This document shows positions 24,858-33,387 of a stretch of 42,950 nucleotides of DNA, one piece after another (the stretch's first letter is position 1; every line of letters starts with the position of its first letter). Both the position numbers and the translations under genes were made by a program. This DNA comes from Thiomicrospira microaerophila (GTDB lineage Bacteria; Pseudomonadota; Gammaproteobacteria; Thiomicrospirales; Thiomicrospiraceae). The stretch covers positions 1-42,950 of the forward strand of contig NZ_JYNN01000024.1 of NCBI RefSeq assembly GCF_000934765.1, read 5' to 3'. The notes under the pieces were generated by a model that searched no databases, was not told the origin of the DNA, and was given only the letters and a program-made list of their open reading frames with translations.

Positions 24858-26435
24858 ATGAAAAAACTGCCGATTGGAATTCAAACTCTTAGCGCGATTC
24901 GTGAAGGTGATTACGTCTATATCGACAAAACACCGATGGTGCATGAGATGGTCAACAGCGCCGGGCGTTATTTTCTCTCACGCCCACGTCGATTTGGTAA
25001 AAGCCTGTTGGTTGATACCTTTAAAGAGCTGTTTGAAGGCAATCAAACGTTGTTTAAGGGGCTATATATTGAAGACAAATGGGATTGGTCGAAAACATTT
25101 CCGGTGATTAAATTCTCATTTGGCGGTGGGGTATTGGAATCCCGTGCCGAACTCGATCAGGCGATTTACAACCTACTGCAAGACAACCAACAGCGTCTTG
25201 GGCTCACTTGCCCGAATTTTTCTTTGCATGACCCGGCCGGTTGTATGGCGCAACTGATCCAAGCCGCCGCCAAGCAATACGGCTCAAAAGTGGTGGTGCT
25301 GGTGGATGAATACGACAAGCCCATTTTAGACAATATCGATAAAACCGATACGGCCACTTCAATTCGCGAAGGACTGAAAAATATCTATTCGGTATTCAAA
25401 GGACAAGACGCGCATCTACAGTTTGTGTTTATGACCGGTGTCACCAAGTTTTCCAAGGGCAGTTTGTTTAGCGGCATGAACCAACTCAAGGACATCACGC
25501 TGTTTTCAGACTATGCTACGCTTTGCGGCTACACCCAAAGCGATTTAGAAACCGAGTTTGCACAGCATCTGCAAGGTGTGGACTGGGCAAAATTGAAAGA
25601 CTGGTACAACGGTTATCAATTTCTCGGTGAGCCGGTTTATAACCCGTTTGATGTTTTATTATTTATTTCTAACCATCAAACCTACCGCAACTATTGGTTT
25701 GAAACTGGAAATCCCAGCTTTTTGCTCAAATTATTTCGCCAACACCGCTATTTTTTACCCGATTTGGCCGACATTGAAGTCGGTGAAGAGGTATTGGATT
25801 CGTTTGATATTGAACGGATCAATCCGATTACGCTATTGTTTCAAGCCGGATATTTAATGATTGATAGGGTAGAAGAATCGCCTTGGGGTGGCCAAGTTTA
25901 CCATTTGCGTGTGCCGAATAAAGAAGTTAATCTGGCATTAAATAACCAGTTCTTCACCGATTACAGCCAACAAGTCAATCCGTTGGAGTATCAAAAATCC
26001 CTGTATAAAGCCCTAGCAAGCGCCGATTTCCCTGCGATTCAACAACAAATTGAAAGCTTATTCGCTTCAATTCCTTGGCGCAATTTCACAAAAAACGATT
26101 TACCTGATGCCGAAGGCTATTACGCTTCGGTTTTGTTTGCTTGGCTATCGAGCATCAACGCCAATATTATCCCCGAAAACATCAACAATCACGGTCAAGT
26201 GGATTTGACGATTCAGCTCGGTGACCATATTTACATTACCGAAATCAAGCTGGATAAAAGCCAAGACTACCAACCACAAGACTCCAACCCGGCGCTGGCG
26301 CAAATCCAGGCTAAAAACTACTCTCAGCCATACTTGGCGCAACAACAGGCCGGCAAACAAATTCACCAACTCGGCTTAGTGTTCAATACTCACGCCCGCA
26401 ATCTGGTACAAATGGATTGGTTAACGATCAATTGA
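24858..26435 (+). CDS. AAA-ATPase-like protein with C-terminal PD-(D/E)XK-type domain, copy 2
   Basis: The 525-residue protein has the same length as copy 1 (12171-13748) and reads through without breaks. It starts MKKLPIGIQTL at ATG 24858; the first 22 bases of both genes are identical. The P-loop region SRPRRFGKSLL, the Walker B strand VVVLVDEYDKPILDN and the C-terminal HIYITEIKLDKSQ are all kept. The largest differences from copy 1 lie around residues 335-400. At the position where copy 1 has GNQAWF, encoded by the palindrome, this copy has GNQTLF. Both copies point the same way, so recombination between them could delete or circularise the 12.7 kb in between. The family's cellular role is not established. 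Confidence 0.9.
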   Translation: MKKLPIGIQTLSAIREGDYVYIDKTPMVHEMVNSAGRYFLSRPRRFGKSLLVDTFKELFEGNQTLFKGLYIEDKWDWSKTFPVIKFSFGGGVLESRAELDQAIYNLLQDNQQRLGLTCPNFSLHDPAGCMAQLIQAAAKQYGSKVVVLVDEYDKPILDNIDKTDTATSIREGLKNIYSVFKGQDAHLQFVFMTGVTKFSKGSLFSGMNQLKDITLFSDYATLCGYTQSDLETEFAQHLQGVDWAKLKDWYNGYQFLGEPVYNPFDVLLFISNHQTYRNYWFETGNPSFLLKLFRQHRYFLPDLADIEVGEEVLDSFDIERINPITLLFQAGYLMIDRVEESPWGGQVYHLRVPNKEVNLALNNQFFTDYSQQVNPLEYQKSLYKALASADFPAIQQQIESLFASIPWRNFTKNDLPDAEGYYASVLFAWLSSINANIIPENINNHGQVDLTIQLGDHIYITEIKLDKSQDYQPQDSNPALAQIQAKNYSQPYLAQQQAGKQIHQLGLVFNTHARNLVQMDWLTIN

Positions 26436-26827
26436 ACCAAAAACGACACGAACAATATTTATCGTCGGGATTTTGGTAAATAGGCTATGAGTAAAAAATG
26501 CCAAAAATTGAACAAGACTCTAAAACGTGAGTAAAAAATAAAAAAATCTACTCACATAAACCGCAAGCAAAAAAACACAAGAATGACGCATACAGCTAGT
26601 GATCAGACAATGACGAATCGGTCTGGACACCACCGAAAACATCTATATCGAAGGCGACAATTTCATCAATGCGCTCTTTGTGGGGATGAGCACGGATGAT
26701 TTGACCGGCACGATAACAGGAAGTCTTATTACCTTTAGATTGCAAAAATTTTGCGATTCAATTTCATTTATTCATGTGTTAAATTAATGTTAGAATCATC
26801 ATATATTAAGTTTTTAAGGACTATGTG
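26436..26827. other. 392-base decayed region with a methyltransferase remnant
   Basis: No intact gene is seen. GAGTAAAAAAT occurs twice (near 26488 and 26528). A type III methyltransferase-like fragment lies at 26614-26787. The right end serves as promoter for the next small gene, with AAGGA at 26816-26820. Confidence 0.45.
26614..26787 (+). pseudogene. Remnant of a type III restriction methyltransferase (Mod)
   Basis: An open frame without a start, bounded by stops, contains LDTTENIYIEGDNFINAL. Type III Mod adenine methyltransferases carry a very similar block, E-N-(I/L)-Y-I-E-G-D-N-L-D-A-L, before their AdoMet-binding motif. The reading frame then runs into unrelated sequence and stops at TAA 26785-26787. 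The remnant suggests a type III restriction system once stood here. The match is short (about 17 residues). Confidence 0.45.
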
Positions 26828-27172
26828 ATGACCTATACCTTGCCACGCCCTATTTATGACTTGTTACTCGAGGCACTTGGTGACAAGCAGAAAACAGACG
26901 CGTTCGCTCGCGCAATTGAGTCGTCTATTCAAGCGATTGATGATAAAGCTGTTGAATCAATTCTTGAAAAAAAGCAACAGCTAAAAAATGAACTTTATGA
27001 TAGCCTGCGTAATGAGTTAGCTACTAAGGAGTTTGTTAGAGCTGAGATCAGCGAAGTGCGCTCTGAACAAAAAAACATGCTAATCCTGCTGAAGGTGATT
27101 ATCGGCTTGATGATTTTTGGCCTAACCCTCGCCAATCCTGCATTTATCGAACTTTTGAAATCACTGGCTTAG
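26828..27172 (+). CDS. Small coiled-coil protein with a C-terminal membrane anchor
   Basis: This encodes 114 residues. A charged helical segment (KKQQLKNELYDSLRNEL and onward, about 40-85) leads into one hydrophobic helix, NMLILLKVIIGLMIFGLTL (about 86-104), so the protein is probably a tail-anchored membrane protein. Similar small proteins with a DUF1640-like coiled coil are common beside the AAA/PD-(D/E)XK gene family and mobile DNA, but I do not recognise a specific family. ATG 26828 follows AAGGA by seven bases; GTG 26825 is the alternative. A tract with -10-like sequence precedes it. Confidence 0.65.
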   Translation: MTYTLPRPIYDLLLEALGDKQKTDAFARAIESSIQAIDDKAVESILEKKQQLKNELYDSLRNELATKEFVRAEISEVRSEQKNMLILLKVIIGLMIFGLTLANPAFIELLKSLA

Positions 27173-27953
27173 ATTTACCTATGTGCTTAGCTAAACAAAT
27201 TGTATTAGTACGAGCTAAAGGCAGTTGATGGATGCCCTGTATGTTACATATGCGACATACGGGGGATCAAAATTCTCAGCTAACATGCCATCACTCCTTG
27301 TTAGTGTCATCATGTTTTGAATATTAATCTCTAGGAGCCTGTCGGACTAAAGCCAATCGGCTGCAAAAAAGGTAAATATTCAGCCTGAAAAAATTAAAAA
27401 AGTACTTGACAGGATTTTTGGCCTAAAAGCCCAAAATTAATCCGCTTTGGAACTCAGTGCTATAGGCGCAAACCAAGCCTGCTCTGAGTCGCGTGCCTGT
27501 AGTGCATTATACTAAATGCCCCCGTGCCAAGACAAAAAATTAAAACCCCTCAAATCACCCAGTCAATCAGATGATTCAGTCAGTGCCATGCGCGCTGATA
27601 AAACGCTTAAAACCCATTATCAAAAAGGCTACATTTCAATGCCGCCTTATAATGACAAGTGCTCAAGGCCTAAACCCGTTTGGATTAAACCGCTGATTGC
27701 TAATACCAATTCAGGTGAGAGCAAGGGTATTCAAGCCAAAACCATGTCGTTAAATAGTTAAATAAGCAATGACTGAGTTAGTCCAATCATTAGGTTTTGC
27801 CATACTGGCGCTCATTGCCACACCTGAGCTAAGTGATCCTGATTCATTGCCCTATCGGGTTTTTGAGGGGACTAACATTCAAGTATGTCGCCGTTTATGT
27901 TTTCACAGGGCGGGTGCCACCAATTACCATGGAAAAAAGGATAGAACCCTGTC
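27173..27953. other. 781-base gene-poor region
   Basis: The region contains copy 4 of the 28-base repeat (27331-27358) and two weak open frames, 27516-27761 and 27769-27957. Neither shows a family motif or a convincing ribosome site. They may be debris of older genes. Nothing else is recognised. Confidence 0.45.
27331..27358. repeat. 28-bp intergenic repeat, copy 4 (inverted)
   Basis: This is the reverse complement of copy 1 (CTAGGAGCCTGTCGGACTAA then AGCCAATC), apparently exact over 28 bases. It lies in the gap between a plus-strand gene and the minus-strand WYL gene, again near gene 3' ends. Confidence 0.7.
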
Positions 27954-28964
27954 CTAATCCAAAGGTTCATAAAGCTCTACCAACGCCTTAGCGCTCTGTT
28001 TGAATTCTTCTCGTACACTACTTGGTGCTAATATTTCTACTTCGGCACCAAAACTCATCAACCACCAACGCAGTTGCTGAGTGTTTTTAACCTCGGCGCG
28101 TAAAATCAGGCGATTCGTGTTCTTATCAAGCTTGATGGTTTGGGTTTCGGATAGTGGCGTTTCGGATAAATGGAAAGCGATTTCATCGGAGACGGCTAGT
28201 TTAAGCTTAATTGTTTTGTCACCTTGCACCAAATACTCAAACTGACCTTGTTGAATATATTTTTGCAGATCAAAGTTATATAAGGCTATCGCCTCATCGT
28301 TAGACACCTCAGCCGATTCAAACCGGTGAAGCGCAAACTGTTTAATGTCGCGGTATTTCCAAAGCGTACCCACTAAATAAATCACCTTATCAACCATGAC
28401 CAAGCCCAATGGGTTGATCGTGTAGCTTTTGGTCTCCTCATCATGGCGAGGACGATATACGGCATTGAGTTGTTTATCACTGAGTAAGGCGCTATAGACC
28501 TGGTTGAGCACATCCTCTGTTATTAGCGGGTTCATCAGCGGTTGGTTGCGTGAGAGCAGGGCGACCTTGTTGCTCCAATCCGACAATTGATTGTTGGGTA
28601 GGTTTTCAAGTACCTTGTCGGCATGATTAAAATAATCACCCAGATCAGATAAGGTACTCGGGGGCATGAAACGCTCTAAAAATGATTTAACCATTCTAAA
28701 GCTCAAAGCCACCGCCGGTTCCATCTCAGGTAGTTCGAGTTTTTCGGCATCCTTCTTCCAGTACCAACCTGGAATATCCTTATTTCCATCGGATTCAATT
28801 GAGAATAGGTTAGCGAGTGACTTTAGATCACGCTGAATCGAGCGCTTATCTATCTCAAAACCCTGGCCGACGAGCGCATCGTGAATGCGCGTTACACTGA
28901 TGCGAGCGGGTGCTTTAGGTAGCAGGCGAAGTGTTTGGATGCGTCTCATGCAGGCATCGTTCAT
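27954..28964 (-). CDS. WYL-domain transcriptional regulator, YafY-like
   Basis: This encodes 336 residues from ATG 28964, chosen because GAGAGG lies five bases upstream; a longer frame starts at 29012. Residues 1-60 form a DeoR-type winged helix (RIQTLRLLPKAP, then KRSIQRDLKSLANLF). The WYL domain follows around 160-230 (INPLGLVMVDKVIYLVGTLWKYRDIKQFALHRF), and a WCX tail ends the protein. It is of the classical YafY kind and clearly different from the BrxR/CapW-like protein at 10043. WYL regulators sense small ligands or DNA ends and often control defence genes. It is divergent from the Phd-type antitoxin, with the double AAA ATPase 0.7 kb further on, so its target is uncertain. Confidence 0.85.
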   Translation of the reverse strand: MNDACMRRIQTLRLLPKAPARISVTRIHDALVGQGFEIDKRSIQRDLKSLANLFSIESDGNKDIPGWYWKKDAEKLELPEMEPAVALSFRMVKSFLERFMPPSTLSDLGDYFNHADKVLENLPNNQLSDWSNKVALLSRNQPLMNPLITEDVLNQVYSALLSDKQLNAVYRPRHDEETKSYTINPLGLVMVDKVIYLVGTLWKYRDIKQFALHRFESAEVSNDEAIALYNFDLQKYIQQGQFEYLVQGDKTIKLKLAVSDEIAFHLSETPLSETQTIKLDKNTNRLILRAEVKNTQQLRWWLMSFGAEVEILAPSSVREEFKQSAKALVELYEPLD

Positions 28965-29117
28965 AATGACCTCTCGGTTAATGGTGACAAAATATGTCGT
29001 CAGCGTAACCAAGTTGATGGGCTCGTGTCAAATGTTTCCGAAAATAGCGTTCAAGTTAGGCCAGAACATAGCTCGCTATCTATTTTTCAATCCTTGTGTC
29101 TTGAATGACACGACATT

Positions 29118-29140
29118 AGAATGGTCAGACTGACTATTCT
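29118..29140. promoter_or_regulatory. Operator-like palindrome upstream of the Phd-type antitoxin
   Basis: The 11-base arms AGAATGGTCAG and CTGACTATTCT around a central A match at ten of eleven positions. TAGATAAT, a -10-like element, begins next to it, and the antitoxin start is 22 bases further on. Phd/YefM antitoxins repress their own promoters through such palindromes. Confidence 0.55.
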
Positions 29141-29161
29141 AGATAATAAAAGAGGTGCAAG

Positions 29162-29407
29162 ATGCAAACCTGGCAGATACAGCAAGCAAAAACCCATTTT
29201 AGCGAAGTGATTGATCGGGCGATAACGCAAGGCGCCCAATTGATTACCCGGCGTGGTAACGAAGTCGCTGTGATCTTATCGTTAAAAGACTATGAACAAA
29301 TAAGTGGTAAGTCTAACTATCTGCTCGATACCTTGTTGAATGCACCCAAAGGTGATGATTTAGTGGTGGAGCGTTCTAAGGAGTCGATACGAGACTTGGC
29401 ATTATGA
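29162..29407 (+). CDS. Phd/YefM-type antitoxin
   Basis: This encodes 81 residues. The N-terminus MQTWQIQQAKTHFSEVIDRA, followed by PLITRRGNEVAVILSLKDYE-like sequence (here QLITRRGNEVAVILS), is the standard Phd/YefM fold that binds DNA. The C-terminal tail (about 50-81) would neutralise the toxin. The stop overlaps the ATG of a following open frame that starts like a VapC toxin but is cut short. The antitoxin is intact while its partner is broken, so it may now act as an orphan repressor or an anti-addiction factor. Confidence 0.88.
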   Translation: MQTWQIQQAKTHFSEVIDRAITQGAQLITRRGNEVAVILSLKDYEQISGKSNYLLDTLLNAPKGDDLVVERSKESIRDLAL

Positions 29408-29517
29408 ATTACTTGTTTGATACTTGTGTGTTATCCGAACTGGTAAAATCTGAACCCTTTCAGAATGTGCGTGATTGGCTTGCTAGCAAGCTGCGCAATT
29501 TTTTAGCCTCTCAATAA
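29404..29517 (+). pseudogene. Truncated VapC-type PIN-domain toxin
   Basis: This 37-codon frame starts in the antitoxin stop (ATGA overlap). It reads MNYLFDTCVLSELVKSEP, the N-terminus of VapC PIN toxins, whose first catalytic aspartate is D6. It continues VRDWLASK, then leaves the family and stops at 29515-29517. Normal VapC proteins have about 130-140 residues, so the remaining acidic residues are missing and the toxin must be inactive. The deletion joins unrelated DNA downstream. Confidence 0.8.
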
Positions 29518-29621
29518 CGCGTTTTCGACTGTTGGCCAATCTATCCAATAGCGCGTAAAACCCCTTCACAGCCCTGTATGTCTAGCGCACCAAAGCAGGT
29601 TAGGCATCTCATGGCCCATAA

Positions 29622-29638
29622 GCGACAATTAATGTCGC
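29622..29638. repeat. 17-bp near-palindrome, copy 1
   Basis: GCGACAATTAATGTCGC is nearly its own reverse complement. The first 16 bases recur exactly at 37071-37086. Both copies are intergenic and close to broken genes (a truncated VapC here, a truncated SLOG-like frame there). Confidence 0.55.
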
Positions 29639-29718
29639 TATAGTCAGCCTCAAGCGTTTCAATTTTAACGGCATCCGCGTACATTATCCCTAAACAGCCT
29701 GATCAAGGAGATAATTAA

Positions 29719-31881
29719 ATGGCGAAAAAAACGGCATTGCATAGCGCCCCACAAGCGCAATATTCTATTCAAAATACTGAAGATCAATCAGCCATGATAG
29801 CGCTGTGGTGTTTGCGCGTGTTGAGGGATTCGCGCTGTTGTAGACGGTTGGTAACGACTGAACGGTTTCGGGATATTTCCACCAACCAGCTAATGAATTT
29901 ACTTGCCTTCAATGATTTACCCTTTGAAGATGAAGAAGATGTCGACCTGGTTGAATTCATCAAACAAGTACGCAAGCCGGCTAAAGGCTTGATCAAAACA
30001 TTGGAAGCCGCAAAACTAAACCTGGTGGGTGCGCTGGGGGATAATTTAGGCGCTATCGCTAAGCTGCTTGACCTTAATAAAACCGAAGCGGATGTCCTGG
30101 GATTTTATATCGTGTTGATGACTAACAAGTCATTAGAGTTGTTTCTTGGGATGCTTGGGGATATGAATCGCCGTGAGTTTGTCCAAATGTTAGCGGTGGT
30201 GTTATCAACCAAGACGGCCAATATACTCCAAGCCACCAGCAAAGAAGGGCGCTTGTATCGTTCTGGTTTAATGCGAATAGACAATAATGGTGCCAATGAT
30301 GCATCGCGCAAGGCAGAACTGTTGAATGGATTTGCCGAATTAATTATCAGCGAACATCAGTCGCCGCTCAACTTGCTTAGCCGTTACTTTACACAATGTG
30401 ACGCACCGGTGCTCAACCTGTCCAATTATCCGCATATTGAAGAACCCACACACACCTTGCTGAACTATCTAAAAAATGAGCAGGGCAAAAAAGGCATAAA
30501 TGTTTTGGTCTATGGCGAACCGGGTACCGGTAAAACACAATGGGTTAAAGCCGTTTCACACGCATTGAACCGTGAGTTATTTGAAATCAACAACGAAGAC
30601 GAGGATGGCGATGGCGTTAATGGCGTGCGACGTGTTGATACCTATAAGCTTGCGCAAAGCGTACTCGCCACCCAAGCCAATGCGCTGATTATGTTTGATG
30701 AGGTGGAGGATGTTTTTCCAAGTGCGATGATGAGTTGGCTCATGCCACGCAGTTCACAACCGAACAGCAAAGCCTGGATGAATAAGTTGCTGGAAACCAA
30801 CCCGGTACCCACCTTTTGGATTAGCAATGCCGTACATCAAATGGATAGCGCCTATTTACGACGCTTTGATATGGTGGTGGAGATCAGTACACCACCCACT
30901 TCCGTGCGCAAAAGCATTTTGCAAAACCTTGTGGCCGATTTGCCGGTGCGCGCTGAATGGATTGACCAGCTCGCCAAAGAACGCAGCCTCGTTCCGGCTG
31001 TGATGGAGCGCGCCATAAAAGTCGCCAAATCGGTTCACGCACAGCAAACCAATCCGCGTGTGATCGAAACTGAAATCGAAACCTTAATGAACGCCACCCT
31101 GCAAGCCCAAGGTAAAAAAGAACTGCTGATTAAAAACCCAACCGAAGCGCTAGCTTATTCACTTAACTATCTCAACACAGACCTAAACCTAGAAAAACTG
31201 GTCGAGGGAATTAAGAGGCGTGAACAAGGACGTTTCTGCTTGTATGGTTTACCAGGTACAGGTAAAACCGCCTTTGGACACTATGTTGCTGAGCAGCTCG
31301 ATAAACCACTGATTATCAAACGTGCCTCAGACTTGCTCTCACCCTATGTCGGGCAAGCCGAGCGAAATATCGCTGCGGCGTTTAAAGAAGCACGCAAAGA
31401 AGGCGCAGTGCTGCAGATAGATGAAGCCGACAGCTTTCTGCAATCACGTGAAAAAGCACAGCGTAGTTGGGAAATCACTCAGGTCAATGAAATGCTCACC
31501 CAAATGGAAGCGTTTGAAGGTGTGTTTATCGCCTCGACCAATCTGGTCAAAGACCTAGACCAAGCCGCTATGCGCCGCTTTGATGTCAAGCTCAAGTTTA
31601 AACCGCTAAAACCCAACCAGGCCTGGTTGTTATTCGCCCAACTACTCAAAGATCAAGATGTGAGCGATGATGATGTTGAATCCATTAAAAAACAAATAGA
31701 ACAACTCAGCCTTCTAACACCGGGCGACTTTGCCGCCGTAAAACGCAAGTTTAGCTTGGGTTATCAAGACCTAGAACCAGGCCTGGTGCTCGAAGCGCTG
31801 CAAGAGGAGTGCAGTTATAAACCGGGCTATCAAAAATCAGCGGGCATTGGATTTTTAAGTGAACTCAAGTCTGTGTTTTAA
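29719..31881 (+). CDS. Protein with two AAA ATPase domains
   Basis: The 720-residue protein has an N-terminal helical region (1-240) and two AAA modules. The first has GEPGTGKT at about 266-273 and a Walker B strand ending MFDEVED near 327. The second has GLPGTGKT at about 510-517 and LQIDEADS near 567-573, followed by MRRFDVKLKF, a sensor/arginine-finger-like element. Such proteins form rings that remodel protein complexes. The orthologues I can recall are annotated only as AAA family ATPases. The gene has its own start (ATG 29719, after GGAGATAATTAA). It carries two palindrome copies near its end (31616 and 31776), the first in the window after 24.2 kb. The partner is unknown; the WYL regulator at 27954 and the Mrr-like nuclease at 32325 are candidates by position. 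Confidence 0.88.
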   Translation: MAKKTALHSAPQAQYSIQNTEDQSAMIALWCLRVLRDSRCCRRLVTTERFRDISTNQLMNLLAFNDLPFEDEEDVDLVEFIKQVRKPAKGLIKTLEAAKLNLVGALGDNLGAIAKLLDLNKTEADVLGFYIVLMTNKSLELFLGMLGDMNRREFVQMLAVVLSTKTANILQATSKEGRLYRSGLMRIDNNGANDASRKAELLNGFAELIISEHQSPLNLLSRYFTQCDAPVLNLSNYPHIEEPTHTLLNYLKNEQGKKGINVLVYGEPGTGKTQWVKAVSHALNRELFEINNEDEDGDGVNGVRRVDTYKLAQSVLATQANALIMFDEVEDVFPSAMMSWLMPRSSQPNSKAWMNKLLETNPVPTFWISNAVHQMDSAYLRRFDMVVEISTPPTSVRKSILQNLVADLPVRAEWIDQLAKERSLVPAVMERAIKVAKSVHAQQTNPRVIETEIETLMNATLQAQGKKELLIKNPTEALAYSLNYLNTDLNLEKLVEGIKRREQGRFCLYGLPGTGKTAFGHYVAEQLDKPLIIKRASDLLSPYVGQAERNIAAAFKEARKEGAVLQIDEADSFLQSREKAQRSWEITQVNEMLTQMEAFEGVFIASTNLVKDLDQAAMRRFDVKLKFKPLKPNQAWLLFAQLLKDQDVSDDDVESIKKQIEQLSLLTPGDFAAVKRKFSLGYQDLEPGLVLEALQEECSYKPGYQKSAGIGFLSELKSVF

Positions 31882-32324
31882 GACACAGCATCACTAATCA
31901 GGTGCGTTAACACTGACTTCAGCAAAAAAGTAGGTGAAACGTTTGTGTTTAATCGGTTATGTTAAAAGTAAAACCTACGATTAGCTGGGTGCACTTCTAT
32001 GAGTACATCGCTGATTGGGTTGGCGCAAAAATTTGAGCGAGGTCATGTAAATAGGCGTCTATAGTTTATAGTATTCCTATTTTTCGACTAAACTCGTGGG
32101 TATTCTTTTGTCCGATGCAAAAAGTGTGTTATTGTTTTTCCAAAATTTTGCACCATCCCGTTAGCGGACGATTATGCAGTGTTGATGAATATGACTTTTA
32201 AATGTTCAAGTTGAGCATGGTATTTAAATGGAATCTGTTTGAGTGTTTGTGACAATCCTAAACAGAAGAATAGAGTAATAAAAGAACAAAACAGCACAGC
32301 TGTTTTAAAACTTGAGGAAAGTGT
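31882..32324. other. 443-base region without recognisable genes
   Basis: A 21-codon frame beginning MSTSLIGLAQKFERGH (near 31998) is the only hint of coding and is probably debris. GAGGA before 32325 is the ribosome site of the next gene. No hairpin terminator or repeat was seen. Confidence 0.4.
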
Positions 32325-33323
32325 ATGCCTAATTACTATTTAGTGAGAAGCCCAGAGGTACTCGTCAAAGATGGATTCATCGGCTATGGCTGGGGAGCTA
32401 TTCCGTTTGTAGAGTTTGATTCAGCCAATAGCTTGATAGAACACATGCGTTCGAAAAAAATTAACCTTGGTCGGCAGGAAAAACAAATTAGACGCTTTTT
32501 TAACATACAGCCTGGGGACATTGTAATTGTCCCTGTTAGTCGTGCGATTTATATTGCTCAGGCGATGGAAGAACGGCTGTATGAGCGGGGTGTTGTTTTT
32601 GGTGAGAACCGTATTAAGGTTAACTTTGTCAACAAAGAAGGAGTTCCTGTTCGCATACCAAGAGGAAGTTTAACCAACCAGTTAAGCTCACGATTGAAGA
32701 TTCGTATGTCAGTTGTTGGCTTAAATGGGTTTGGTGATGAAATAAATAAACTGATTGAACAGGCAAAATCCTTAAGCCTTAAAGAGGTAGGTTATCGCAA
32801 CGCGGTTCAGCAGTTTCAAGAAAAAGCACAAGCAGAGTTTGAAGCTGAATTCTTAGCCGCACTTCGTTCAGGAAATGTGGGTCTCGAAAGTGGTGGGTAC
32901 GGATTGGAAAAACTGATTAAAGAGCTGCTTGTTCTTGAGGGTTATGAGGCGAGCATACTTGGAAAAAACCAAGGTGCGGATATCAGTGACATTGACATTA
33001 AAGCGACAAAAAATGACTGGCTGGGTGATCAGGTACTGTACGTTCAGGCCAAACATCACAAAGGTCATTCTGACGATCATGGGATAAAACAACTCAAAGC
33101 TATTGAAGACCCAAACGACCAGGACCATGTTGTGACGAAGCTCTTTGTCACAACCGGCACATTGAGCGATGAAGCGATATCACTGGCAAACGAGTACGAC
33201 ATTAGAACCTTAAATGGCGAAGAATTGGTGAAGTGGTTAGTTGAGCGTTTAGATGACTTGAGTGCGGACACCAAGCTTTTGCTTGGTGTTGTGAGTGTCC
33301 CTCAGTTGCACCGTTATCCATAG
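32325..33323 (+). CDS. Mrr-like restriction endonuclease
   Basis: The 332-residue protein has a C-terminal Mrr-type PD-(D/E)XK nuclease. GYGLEKLIKELLVLEGYEA (about 194-212) is the entry helix, GADISD at 217-222 provides the first metal ligand, and VQAKHHKG (Q241, K243) is the Q-x-K active-site element. The N-terminal 150 residues contain FNIQPGDIVIVPVSRAIYIA and look like a separate recognition domain. It could be an EVE/PUA-like module that senses modified bases, but this is a guess. Mrr-type enzymes cut methylated foreign DNA. The gene stands alone with its own ribosome site (GAGGA) and no cognate methyltransferase beside it, as expected for a modification-dependent enzyme. It is rather AT-rich and lacks the palindrome. 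Confidence 0.85.
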   Translation: MPNYYLVRSPEVLVKDGFIGYGWGAIPFVEFDSANSLIEHMRSKKINLGRQEKQIRRFFNIQPGDIVIVPVSRAIYIAQAMEERLYERGVVFGENRIKVNFVNKEGVPVRIPRGSLTNQLSSRLKIRMSVVGLNGFGDEINKLIEQAKSLSLKEVGYRNAVQQFQEKAQAEFEAEFLAALRSGNVGLESGGYGLEKLIKELLVLEGYEASILGKNQGADISDIDIKATKNDWLGDQVLYVQAKHHKGHSDDHGIKQLKAIEDPNDQDHVVTKLFVTTGTLSDEAISLANEYDIRTLNGEELVKWLVERLDDLSADTKLLLGVVSVPQLHRYP

Positions 33324-33387
33324 ACTGACTTGTAGAGGTTCAGACTAAATCTGGTTTTTTATGGTGTCGTGTTATTGGTCGAAAAGC

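Noticed and set aside
26488-26540. GAGTAAAAAAT direct repeat as a mobile-element end
   Set aside because: Two short AT-rich copies 40 bases apart are not enough evidence.
27516-27761. 81-codon open frame in the gene-poor region
   Set aside because: It is rich in Lys, Ser and Pro, with no ribosome site and no recognised motif; not enough to call a gene.
27769-27957. 62-codon open frame
   Set aside because: No ribosome site or motif, and its end meets the convergent WYL gene.
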